A stretch of DNA of 64,000 nt, taken from the NCBI RefSeq assembly GCF_016612865.1, contig NZ_JAENZZ010000001.1:930001-994000 (forward strand). Reading direction: 5' to 3'. The position numbers and the translations under genes are program-made. Below, piece after piece: positions 45,397 through 53,801 of the stretch. The DNA comes from Blastococcus sp. TML/M2B. GTDB lineage: Bacteria > Actinomycetota > Actinomycetes > Mycobacteriales > Geodermatophilaceae. Numbering within the stretch: position 1 is the stretch's first letter; each line of letters starts with the position of its first letter. The notes beneath the pieces are model-generated. The model worked only from the letters and a program-made list of their open reading frames with translations. It had not been told where the DNA came from and ran no database searches.

Positions 45397-46554
45397 CACA
45401 GCCGGCCGGACCGCGCGACCGGCACCAGGCGCAACACCAGCGACGCGGTGAGGACGGCGGCCGCCGCCAGCGGCACGGGCGCCGAGGAGGCGCGGGCGGC
45501 CACGGCCATCGCGAAGGGAGCGGCGAACCCGAGGTAGGCGCACGCCAGGAACAGCGAGTTCAACGCACCGAGCCGCGCCGGCGCGGCCAGCCGGGCGGTG
45601 AGCGTGAGCCCCGCGGCCAGGCACAGCCCGCCGCCGGCGCCCAGCAGGGGAGCCGCGAGGACGAGCCAGCCCACGGCCTCCGTCGTCGCGAAGAGCGCGG
45701 CGGCGGCGAAGCCGAGGGCGCCCAGCCCCGCACCGACGACGGCGGTCCAGGCCAGGAACCGCCGCTGCAGACCGGCCACCAGCGTGCCGGCCCCGAGGGT
45801 CACCCCGGCCAGGAGACCGGTCACCGCCACCCCGCCGTAGGGCAGGTCCACCAGGAGCGGGACGGCGCTGATGATCGAGCTGGGGAAGGCGTAGACGCAC
45901 ACCGCGACCGGTGCCAGGACGGTAAGCACCAGCAGCCCGTCGCCCGGGCGGATCAGCGGGGCACCGGGCGACGCGTCCGCGCCGGCGGCCAGCGGCCGGG
46001 TGAGGTCGACCGTCTCGGGCAGCCGCACGGCGAGGACGAGGGCGACACCGACCAGGGCCACGTGCACGAGGTAGGGCAGCACCGTGGGTGCCGGCGCGTA
46101 CTGGCCGAGCAGGCCGCTGGTCAGCGGGCCCAGGGAGAAGCCGGCCGTCATGGCGAAGGCCGCGCGCCGGCCGCCCGCACCCGCGCCGGAGGCGAGCGAG
46201 AGCTCGCCGACCCAGGCGCTGCCCACGCTGAAGACGATCCCGCTGACGACCCCCTGCGCGAAGCGGGCGAGGAAGAGCAGCGCCAGGGCGTCGCCGGCGG
46301 CGGCGAAGGCCAGGGAGGCGAGCGCGGAGAGCACGACGCCGGGGACGGCGACCCGCCGGCGGCCCAGCCGGTCCGACAGCGGCCCGGCGACGAGCAGCGC
46401 GGGGACCAGACCGGCGGCGTAGACGCCGAACAGCGTGGTGAGCACCTCGGGGGAGAGGGCGAGGCGCTCCTGGTAGACGAGCATGCAGCGGCGTCGGGAC
46501 GTTGGTGCCCGCGGCCACGGCGAACAGGACGAACGCCGCCCGCTTCCAGGTCAC
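45396..46554 (-). CDS. MFS transporter, interrupted by a one-base insertion
   Basis: The GTG at 46554 begins TWKRAAFVLFAVAAGTNVPTPL; the frame is then lost and resumes as LVYQERLALSPEVLTTLFGVYAAGLVPALL. Removing one base at about 46484 (minus strand GCATGC) joins them into a protein of about 385 residues with ~12 membrane segments and GPLSDRLGRRRV, the MFS loop motif. It looks like a drug/metabolite exporter; the substrate is unknown. It converges on the liv operon. Confidence 0.84.
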
Positions 46555-46681
46555 GCCGGCGACCCTACGGAGATCCGGCCGCCGAGGACCCGCTCGCGGC
46601 CGTCCGCCCGGTCTCGACGGGCGGACCGGGCCGCCGACCAGCACCATCAGGGCGCGGGGCTGCGACGGCGGGGAGGCCGGG

Positions 46682-47068
46682 GTGAATCTCGAGAAGGTGG
46701 TGTTCGGGTTCTTCGTCGTGCTCGCCGCGACGCTGAACTTCGGGTTCTTCATCGGCGACATCTCCGATCCGACGCTGCACAACCCCTACGAACTGTTCGC
46801 CGCCGTCGTGGTCAACCTGATCGCGACCGTGCTCAAGTTCGGCGACCGCACCCAGATCGGCGCCGTCCACCTGGCGACCAGCCTCGTCGCGGTGCTCCAA
46901 CTGGTCACCGCCTCGCTGGCCTACGGCTACGCCGAGTACGTGTCCAGCGCCGGGATGGACGCCGGCTGGACGGCCAGCGTGGTGTCGCTGTCGGCCGGGG
47001 CGCTGCTGGCGAACGTGGTGTCGGTGGTGCTGCTCGTGGTGGAGACGGTCTCCTTCCACCGCGGCTGA
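46682..47068 (+). CDS. DUF6394-type small membrane protein
   Basis: A protein of 128 residues with four hydrophobic segments. The start NLEKVVFGFFVVLAATLNFG and the centre FAAVVVNLIATVLKFGDRTQ are typical of a small family found next to RCK potassium channels. It ends 12 bases before the channel gene, so it may be an accessory subunit; this is inferred from context only. Confidence 0.75.
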   Translation: MNLEKVVFGFFVVLAATLNFGFFIGDISDPTLHNPYELFAAVVVNLIATVLKFGDRTQIGAVHLATSLVAVLQLVTASLAYGYAEYVSSAGMDAGWTASVVSLSAGALLANVVSVVLLVVETVSFHRG

Positions 47069-47080
47069 CCGGAGGCCGTC

Positions 47081-48889
47081 ATGGGCAACCCGCTGCTCAC
47101 CTTCTGGAAGAACCTCTTCGACCCCGACGACGAGGACCGGCGCGCCCGCCGGGCGACCCTGCGCGTCGCCGCCGCCTCGTCCGCGCAGGCCGAGGCCACG
47201 ATCTTCCTGGTCCTGCGCCGCATGCGGGCGCCGCTGATCGTGCTGATCGTCATCTTCGCCGTGAGCGTGCTCGGGCTGACCGTGATCCCGGGGCAGGACG
47301 TCGACGGCCGGCCGACCCGCATGGGGTTCTTCGACGCCTTCTACTTCATGAGCTACACCGCCTCGACCATCGGCTTCGGGGAGCTGCCGGACCCGTTCAC
47401 CTACAACCAGCGGATGTGGGTGACCATCTCGATCTACCTGACGGTGATCGGCTGGGCCTACGCCGTCGGCTCGCTGCTGGCGCTGCTGCAGGACCGGGCG
47501 TTCCGGTCGGCGCTGTCGCTGCAGCACTTCAGCCGCAAGGTCTCGCGGCTGCGCGAGCCCTTCGTGCTGGTGGCCGGCTACGGGCGGACCGGCGAGCTGC
47601 TCGGGCATTCGCTGGACCGGCTCGGCCGGCGGATCGTCGTCCTCGACCACGACGGCGAACGGATCGACGGCCTGGAGCTCGACTCGTACCACGCCGACGT
47701 GCCCGGGCTGACCGCCGACGCCCGCGACCCGGGGCACCTCGCCGTCGCAGGGTTGGACCACCCGTCGTGCGAGGCGGTCGTCGCGCTCACCGACGACGAG
47801 GAGGCCAACCTGACGATCGTGATGGCCGCGGCGCTGCTCCGGCCGGAGCTCCCGGTCATCGCCCGGGTGACCTCCCGCGCGCTCGCCGAGCGGATGGACG
47901 CCTTCGGCAGCCCGAGCCTGGTCAACCCGTTCGACCGGTTCGGGGACCACCTGCGGCTGGCGCTGCGGGCGCCGTCGTCCTACCAGCTGCTCACCTGGCT
48001 GGAGAGCGGTCCGGGCGGGGAGCTGCCGGCCCGGGGTTCACCGCCGCGGGACGGGCGGTGGGTCATCTGCGGCTACGGCCGGCTGGGCCGCGAGCTCTCC
48101 GCGGACCTGCGCGCCGAGGGGCTGGAGGTCTCCATCGTCGACCCCGCCCCGGAGGACGACGGCACGCCCGGGCTGCGGGTAGGGGACGGCACCGATCCGT
48201 GGGTGCTCGCGCAGGAGGACCTGGACCGCGCCGTCGGCCTGGTCGCGGGCACCGACAACGACACGACCAACCTGTCGCTGGTCGCCGCGGCTCGCCGGAG
48301 CCGGCCGTCGCTGTTCCTCGTCGCCCGGCAGAACCGCCCGGCCAGCGCGCCGCTGTTCGCGGCCATGGACATCGACGCCCTGCTGGTGCCCAGCGAGCTG
48401 ATCGCGCACGAGGTGTACGCGCAGCTGTCGACTCCGCTGCTGTGGCGGTTCGTGCGCGAGATGCCCGAGCGCGGGGACGCGTGGGCGGCCGGGGTGGTCG
48501 ACCGGCTCACCGCCGTGTGCGGCACCCGGCTGCAGGCGATGTGGAAGGTGCGGCTGACCCGGCGGGAGGCGCCTGCGCTGGAGCAGCGGCTGGCCGGCGG
48601 GTCGCTGCGTCTGGGCGACCTGCTGCGCAACCCGGAGAACCGGGACGAGCCGCTGTCGGCGGTGACGCTGGTCGTGCTGCGGGACGGCGAGTCCACGCTC
48701 GCCCCCGACGACGACTTCGTGCTCCGGGCGGGGGACGAGCTGCTGCTCGCCGGCCGGCCCTCCGCGCGCCGGGCGCTGGGCACGGCGCTGTTCGTCGAGT
48801 CGGTGCTGGAGTACGTCGTCAGCGGGCGGCGGGTGCCCTCGAGCTGGATCTGGCGGAAGCTCACCTCGGAGCCGGCCCCGCCCGGGTGA
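47081..48889 (+). CDS. potassium channel with two RCK (TrkA-N/TrkA-C) domains
   Basis: A protein of 602 residues. Two membrane helices (about residues 52-68 and 110-135) flank a pore loop whose filter reads TIGFGE (residues 96-101), a variant of TVGYGD. The first RCK domain begins at VLVAGYGRTGELLGHSL (about residue 162), the second at VICGYGRLGRELSADL (about residue 328), each a Rossmann fold for NAD or other ligand. Two RCK domains in one chain mean a tetramer would form the complete gating ring by itself, as in GsuK-type channels. AGGAGG-like GGAGG precedes the ATG. Confidence 0.9.
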   Translation: MGNPLLTFWKNLFDPDDEDRRARRATLRVAAASSAQAEATIFLVLRRMRAPLIVLIVIFAVSVLGLTVIPGQDVDGRPTRMGFFDAFYFMSYTASTIGFGELPDPFTYNQRMWVTISIYLTVIGWAYAVGSLLALLQDRAFRSALSLQHFSRKVSRLREPFVLVAGYGRTGELLGHSLDRLGRRIVVLDHDGERIDGLELDSYHADVPGLTADARDPGHLAVAGLDHPSCEAVVALTDDEEANLTIVMAAALLRPELPVIARVTSRALAERMDAFGSPSLVNPFDRFGDHLRLALRAPSSYQLLTWLESGPGGELPARGSPPRDGRWVICGYGRLGRELSADLRAEGLEVSIVDPAPEDDGTPGLRVGDGTDPWVLAQEDLDRAVGLVAGTDNDTTNLSLVAAARRSRPSLFLVARQNRPASAPLFAAMDIDALLVPSELIAHEVYAQLSTPLLWRFVREMPERGDAWAAGVVDRLTAVCGTRLQAMWKVRLTRREAPALEQRLAGGSLRLGDLLRNPENRDEPLSAVTLVVLRDGESTLAPDDDFVLRAGDELLLAGRPSARRALGTALFVESVLEYVVSGRRVPSSWIWRKLTSEPAPPG

Positions 48890-48977
48890 CTCTGCGCGCG
48901 GATTGCCGACGGTGCGCCCGCGATCGCGCCCGCATCGTCCGGAACGCGTCCGCGGAGTGAGGCGGCCGCGAACGACG

Positions 48978-49012
48978 GAGCGGCCCCGGTCCTCGCGAGG
49001 ACCGGGCCGCTC
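48978..49012 (-). terminator. strong hairpin downstream of the tRNA-Lys remnant
   Basis: GGTCCTCGCGAGGACC forms an 8-bp core stem, extended beyond a single bulged C by GAGCGGCCC pairing with GGGCCGCTC. It lies 5 bases after the CCA end of the tRNA-Lys fragment on the minus strand, where the terminator of the original tRNA gene would be, and also ends the channel gene transcript. Confidence 0.75.
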
Positions 49013-49016
49013 CGGG

Positions 49017-49061
49017 TGGTGCGCCATCAGGGACTCGAACCCCGAACCCGCTGATTAAGAG
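49017..49061 (-). other. attachment site: 3' half of tRNA-Lys (CUU) left after integration
   Basis: On the minus strand the sequence contains CTCTTAATCAG (anticodon loop with CUU and the 3' anticodon stem), GGTTCGAGTCC of the T-arm, GATGGCGC of the acceptor 3' strand and an encoded ACCA end at 49017-49020. The 5' half of the tRNA is missing: upstream of the anticodon loop there is no matching stem, D-arm or GCGCCAT acceptor strand. This is what remains when an element integrates at the anticodon loop and carries its own 3' half to the far side. Confidence 0.88.
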
Positions 49062-49321
49062 CCGCTATTCCGGCCCATTTCTTCTCCATTCCGGACGCTG
49101 CATCGTCGCTGCTCAGGAGGATGTTATACGTCGCTGACCTGCGGTAACGTGTGCCGCGAGGTGATGACGAGAATGTTGACATCAATTGGTGGGCGTCGGC
49201 TGAAAATGGCTGGAGACGGCTCTGTTGCGGACTCTCCGCGGACAGCTGCACTTCTTTCCCGCGCTGCGCGGTGCAGGAGTCGGCGGCTCGACGCCAGCTG
49301 CGCCGGCGGGCGGGCTGACCG
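49062..49321. other. gene-free stretch between attachment site and integrase
   Basis: 260 bases with lower GC than the core and no convincing reading frame. The place would suit recombinase arm-binding sites and the integrase promoter; no excisionase gene is visible here. Confidence 0.5.
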
Positions 49322-50456
49322 GTGACCAGCATCGCGCGGCGGCCCAACGGGCGCTGGCGCCCGCGCTACCGCGACGCGGCGGGCAAGGAGCACGCGCGGC
49401 ACTTCGAGAAGAAGGCCGACGCCCAGGCGTGGCTGGACTCGGTCACCACCTCGGTGCTCACCGGCGCCTACGTCGACCCCAAGCGAACCCGGGTCACCGT
49501 CGCCGAGTGGGCCGGCCAGTGGCTGGACAGCAAGGTCGACCTCAAGCCGACGACCCACCGCTGCTACGAGGTCTCGCTGCGGGTGCACATCCTGCCGACC
49601 TGGGGGCCGGTGCGGCTCGGCGACATTACCCACCAGGGCGTCGCCGCCTGGGTGACCCAGCTCTCCCGGTCGGGCAAGAGCGCCTCCACCGTGCGCCACG
49701 CCCACCGGGTGCTGTCGCTGATCCTGGGCCTGGCGGTGCGCGACGGCCGGCTGGCCCGCAACCCGGCGGTCGGCGTGCCGCTCCCGCGGAGGGTGCGCGG
49801 CGAGCAGATCTTCCTCACCTACGCGCAGGTCGACGACCTGGCCGCGGCCGCCGGCCGGGACCGGCTCGCCATCCTGTTTCTGGCCTACACCGGCGTGCGC
49901 TACGGCGAGATGGCGGCCCTGCGGGTCCGCAACCTCAACCTGCTGCGCCGACGAGCGCTGATCGCCGAGGCGGTCGCCGACGTCAGACGGCCGCGCGGTC
50001 TTCGGCACGCCGAAGACTCACCAGCGCCGACAGGTGCCCATTCCGCGGTTCCTGGCCGAGGAGCTCGCCGCCCACGTCGCGGACAAGCTGCCCGGCGACT
50101 TCGTCTTCGCCGCGGAGAAGGGCGGCGTGCTGCACCTGCGCAACTTCCGCCGGATGAGCTTCGACCCCGCCGTCCGCGCCGCCGGCCTGGACGGGCTCAC
50201 CCCGCACGCGCTCCGGCACACCGCCGCCTCGCTGGCCATCGCCAGCGGTGCGAACGTCAAGGTGGTGCAGACCATGCTCGGCCACCAGTCGGCGACGATG
50301 ACCCTGGACCTGTACGGCCATCTGCTGAACGACCAGCTCGACGAAGTCGCCGACGCGATGGACGCGGCGCGTGCCGCCGAGGCATCGTCGCGTCGCCCGG
50401 CAGCGACCGTGGCGGCGCTGCCTACCGGTCGCTCGGCCGGCGGCCCGGTCGGATGA
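49322..50456 (+). CDS. tyrosine recombinase (integrase), interrupted by a one-base insertion
   Basis: The N-terminal part has an arm-DNA-binding region (RPNGRWRPRYRDAAGKEHAR), a SAM-like core-binding domain and the catalytic arginine R193 in TGVRYGEMAAL. The frame breaks at about 49985; removing one A gives DGRAVFGTPKTHQRRQVPIPR and then the C-terminal HALRHTAASL, the GH box (TMLGHQSA) and the nucleophile Tyr in LDLYGHL. The joined protein is about 377 residues. It is the integrase of the island, next to the tRNA-Lys remnant. GTG start at 49322. Confidence 0.9.
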
Positions 50457-50806
50457 CCGACCAGCGGCCGGGGGTGTGCAGCCGCGGGTCGGCCGCTTCC
50501 CACCCCGAGCAGGATGCCGGCCGCCTTGGTCGCCGCAAGGGCGCTGCGCGTCGCTGCGCGATGGGCCTGCGGCCCACCCTTGCCCCGACCTGCGCCGGCC
50601 GGCGGGAGGCGGGTTGTGGGATGCGGCCAGGAGCGTCAGACGTCGCCCGGGTCCGCGAGGAAGGTCGGCGTCGTCCAGGAGGGCTGTGGACGGCGAACGA
50701 GCCGTCCACAGGCCACGGGACGAAGCGCTCCGGCGACACCGCGACCGCCCACTGTCACCGCGATGACACCTGCACCGCTCCGCGACCGGCCCCGAGAGGA
50801 CACTCG
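50457..50806. other. gene-free stretch with a perfect hairpin
   Basis: 350 bases without a convincing gene. CTGTGGACGGC and GCCGTCCACAG (50684-50694 and 50701-50711) form a perfect 11-bp stem with loop GAACGA; it may be the integrase terminator or a regulatory site for the next gene. There is no U-tract. Confidence 0.55.
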
Positions 50807-51322
50807 ATGAACGACGCAACCAGCAGCGCGCGCGACGAGACCACTCGCGGCCCGTGGATGACACCCGCCCAGGCGCGGCAACTGGCCGCCGCGGCCGGCG
50901 ACCTGTACTTCCAGCTCCGCGAAGCCGACCTCGCGCGCGACACCGACCCCGACCCGGCTCGGCGGCGCGCTGGCTGGCGGCTGGACCTCGCCGCCGGAGG
51001 TCCGCACAGCGCTGCCGAAGACCTGCTGGACACCGCCGACGAGCTCATCCGACTGGCCGCCCGGCGGACCGACGCCTGCTCGGTGCCGTGGGGCGTCTGC
51101 CCCGAGCACGGCGCGACGCTGCGGTCCACCGCGGGGCGCTGCTGGTGCACCGCCCCCGGCTGCCTCCGCCGGTGGTTCCACGACCGACTCGGCGAGCCGT
51201 GCGCCGAACCGGTCACCCACCGCGTCGTCGACGCCGATGGCGATTGGCTCGACCTCTGCGACGGTCACGCCATCGACGCCCGCACCCGCATCATCAACGC
51301 CACGGTGATCCCGCTGTCCTGA
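50807..51322 (+). CDS. hypothetical protein with C-terminal zinc-ribbon-like cysteines
   Basis: About 171 residues. The N-terminal half is helical (AQARQLAAAAGDLYFQLREADLA, cut here for length by context). The second half has CPEHG, CWC, C, C and CDGH at intervals (VPWGVCPEHG, CWCTAPGC, LCDGHA), a pattern that could bind one or two zinc ions. Proteins of this layout are found in actinobacterial integrative elements; the role is unknown. GAGAGGAC lies before the ATG. Confidence 0.65.
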   Translation: MNDATSSARDETTRGPWMTPAQARQLAAAAGDLYFQLREADLARDTDPDPARRRAGWRLDLAAGGPHSAAEDLLDTADELIRLAARRTDACSVPWGVCPEHGATLRSTAGRCWCTAPGCLRRWFHDRLGEPCAEPVTHRVVDADGDWLDLCDGHAIDARTRIINATVIPLS

Positions 51323-51541
51323 CCGCTCACCGGAAGCCATACGAGACGCCCCGCTCTGGTCTGGTGTCTGGCTGCCCAAGCAGGTCCCGAAGTCGCGGCA
51401 GGGTGATCTTCGGTTCGCTGGGAGCTTCGGCAGGGTCAGGCCGTGTCGCGCGGCCACGCGTGCTCCATGCGGCAGGATCACCGAGAACGCGGCGGCCAGC
51501 ATCGAACGCTGCGCCCAGCCGATTGATCCCGGGAGATCAGT

Positions 51542-53578
51542 ATGCCGTTCAAGACGCCGATCACCATCGCTGAAGCGCTAGAGAAGATGCACCGGCACGA
51601 GTTCGTGCTGCCGGCCATCCAGCGGGAGTTCGTCTGGGGCCCGGAGCGGATCTGCACGCTCTTCGACAGCCTGATGCGCGGCTACCCGGTCGGTTCGCTG
51701 CTGTTCTGGCACGTGGACGGAGACACGGTCGGATCGCTGACCTTCTACGACTTCGTGCAGACCTATCACCAGCGCAACGCCCCACACTGCCCGGTGCTCG
51801 ATGTGGAGAAGGGCCGGTCGGTCACCGCCGTGCTGGACGGGCAGCAGCGGCTCACCGCGCTGAACATCGGCCTGCGCGGCTCACACGCGGAGAAGCTGCC
51901 CCGGCTGTGGGCCGGGAACCCGAATGCCTACCCGGTCAAGAAGCTGTACCTGGACCTGCTCTTCGTCGCCGAGGACAACGACCTGGACCAGCGCTACCGA
52001 TTCCGCTTCCTCACCCCGGCCGAGGCGGCCGACCGGTCCGGCCAGTTCTGGTTCGAGGTGGCGACGATCCGCACGTTCAAGGACAGTTTCGACGCGCTGA
52101 GCTACGCCGAGCAGAACTCGCTGGGCATCGCCTCCGGCCGAACGTTGCTGCGGCTGTACGAGGCCGTGCACAAAGAGGCCTCGCTCAACTACTTCGAGGA
52201 GATGGAACAGGATCTGGAGAAGGTGCTGAACATCTTCATCCGGGTCAACAGCAAGGCGGTGGCGCTCAGCTCCAGTGACCTGCTGTTGAGCGTCGCAACC
52301 GCCCAGTGGCGGGACCGTGACGCCCGCGAGGTGATCCACCAGCTGGTCGACGACCTCAACGAGACCGGTCAGGGCTTCGCGTTCACTAAGGATCTCGTAC
52401 TCAAGGCCGGACTGGTGCTGCTAGGCCGCGGAGACATCCGGTCGAAGGTCGGCAACTTCGACCGGCAGACCATGCGCGAGATGGAGGACGCCTGGGACGA
52501 CATCGACAGGGCGCTGCGGCTGGCGGCGCTGACCCTGAGCACCTTCGGGTTCTCTTCCGCGACTCTGCAGGCCGGCAGCGTGCTCATCCCGGTGGCGCAC
52601 TACCTCCATCTGCGGGGGCTCAGCGAGAGCTATCTCACCGCCGCCCAGTACGCCGACGATCGCGAGGAAATGCGCACCTGGCTCATGCGGTCGCTGATCC
52701 AGAGCGGGGTGTGGGGAAGCGGGTTGGACACGCTGCTGAGCGGGTTGCGCGCGGTGCTCGACGCCGAGGCCCGGCACGGGTTCCCGCGGGTCGCGCTGGA
52801 ACGGGAGATGGGCCGGCAGGGCAAATCGCTGCGCTTCGATCCGGCGCAGATCGAGGATTTGCTCGACACCCGCTACGGCCCCCGGGCCTATCCGCTGCTC
52901 GCGCTGCTCTATCCCGGCGTTGACGTGCGGGGGGCGTTCCACATCGACCACGTGTTCCCGAAGAGCAAGTTCACCCCCGCCCGTCTTCGCGCTGCCGGCT
53001 ACAGCGGAGAGGTCGCCCTGCTGTCAGAGCAGGCCAACCGGCTGGCCAACCTGCAGCTGCTGGAGGGCGCTGAGAACGTCGACAAGCGGGCCAAGCTCCC
53101 AGGGGCGTGGATGGCTGAGGCGTATCCCAACGCGGACGCCCGCGCCGGCTACGTCACCCGCAACGACCTCGGCGACGTCCCGGAGGAGATCACCGGCTTC
53201 GCCGACTTCTACAACCAGCGCCGGTCGCGCATGCGCGACCGGCTCGTCGCCCTGCTCGACGTGGCTGGGTCATCTACAGGGTCATCCGCCGCGCCGCAGG
53301 CGGACGACATGTACTTCGACCCCGCACCACGGTCGGAGGCGACCCGCCGCGACATCGGCGCGCATATCGTCTCGGCCTTCGCCGGGCTGCCCGAGGGTGC
53401 GTTTCTGACCGTGAGAGAAATCCGGGCGCACCGCAGCGACGAGTACGGCGACGAGTTTCCTTCGGCTGGCGCGATCAGCGCCCGGCTGTTCCCGTCCAGT
53501 GGGCGATGCACCGTGCCCGGCGTCGAGCCCGGCGAGAACGAGCGCGGCGTGCGGGGCGCCAGGCGGATCACCGCGTAG
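51542..53578 (+). CDS. DUF262/HNH protein, GmrSD-like type IV restriction enzyme
   Basis: A protein of 678 residues. The N-terminal DUF262 (ParB-like) domain has LPAIQREFVWGPERI and the key VLDGQQRLTAL (DGQQR at residues 99-103), used for NTP-dependent action in GmrS. Around residue 467 HIDHVFPKSKF, followed by ANRLANLQLLEG and NVDKRAKLP, is an HNH nuclease of the GmrD/DUF1524 kind. The last ~80 residues (VREIRAHRSDEYGDEFPSAGAI) look like a separate helix-turn-helix-like domain. GmrSD proteins cut DNA with modified (for example glucosylated) bases; the target here is unknown. It lies 223 bases upstream of mod. Confidence 0.88.
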   Translation: MPFKTPITIAEALEKMHRHEFVLPAIQREFVWGPERICTLFDSLMRGYPVGSLLFWHVDGDTVGSLTFYDFVQTYHQRNAPHCPVLDVEKGRSVTAVLDGQQRLTALNIGLRGSHAEKLPRLWAGNPNAYPVKKLYLDLLFVAEDNDLDQRYRFRFLTPAEAADRSGQFWFEVATIRTFKDSFDALSYAEQNSLGIASGRTLLRLYEAVHKEASLNYFEEMEQDLEKVLNIFIRVNSKAVALSSSDLLLSVATAQWRDRDAREVIHQLVDDLNETGQGFAFTKDLVLKAGLVLLGRGDIRSKVGNFDRQTMREMEDAWDDIDRALRLAALTLSTFGFSSATLQAGSVLIPVAHYLHLRGLSESYLTAAQYADDREEMRTWLMRSLIQSGVWGSGLDTLLSGLRAVLDAEARHGFPRVALEREMGRQGKSLRFDPAQIEDLLDTRYGPRAYPLLALLYPGVDVRGAFHIDHVFPKSKFTPARLRAAGYSGEVALLSEQANRLANLQLLEGAENVDKRAKLPGAWMAEAYPNADARAGYVTRNDLGDVPEEITGFADFYNQRRSRMRDRLVALLDVAGSSTGSSAAPQADDMYFDPAPRSEATRRDIGAHIVSAFAGLPEGAFLTVREIRAHRSDEYGDEFPSAGAISARLFPSSGRCTVPGVEPGENERGVRGARRITA

Positions 53579-53589
53579 CCCTGCACCCC

Positions 53590-53718
53590 TCACCCGAACG
53601 GCGGCACCGCCATGCGGTCGTAGTCGTCCAGTGGCATGTCGTGGGCCTCGCGCGCGCGCCGTCGCCCGCGCAGCAATCCGATGGTGCGCGAGTCCGACCA
53701 CGGCCCGCATCGTCCCAC
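53590..53718 (-). CDS. possible short gene or gene remnant (42 residues)
   Basis: In the 220-base gap between the DUF262 and mod genes a minus-strand frame from GTG 53718 reads CGPWSDSRTIGLLRGRRRA and ends MAVPPFG. The composition is protein-like, but no family was recognised and no ribosome binding site is clear. It could be the tail of a lost gene. Confidence 0.25.
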   Translation of the reverse strand: MGRCGPWSDSRTIGLLRGRRRAREAHDMPLDDYDRMAVPPFG

Positions 53719-53801
53719 GTGAGCGGTCTGCGCACGGCGGGCCACGGTATGCGACGCGGGCGGGCGGCACGTGAGCGGACCGTGTCGTTCCGTAGGGCAG
53801 G

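Noticed and set aside
49017-49096. A complete tRNA-Lys gene at the island edge.
   Set aside because: Only the anticodon loop, T-arm and 3' acceptor strand are present; no D-arm or 5' acceptor strand exists upstream, so it is a remnant.
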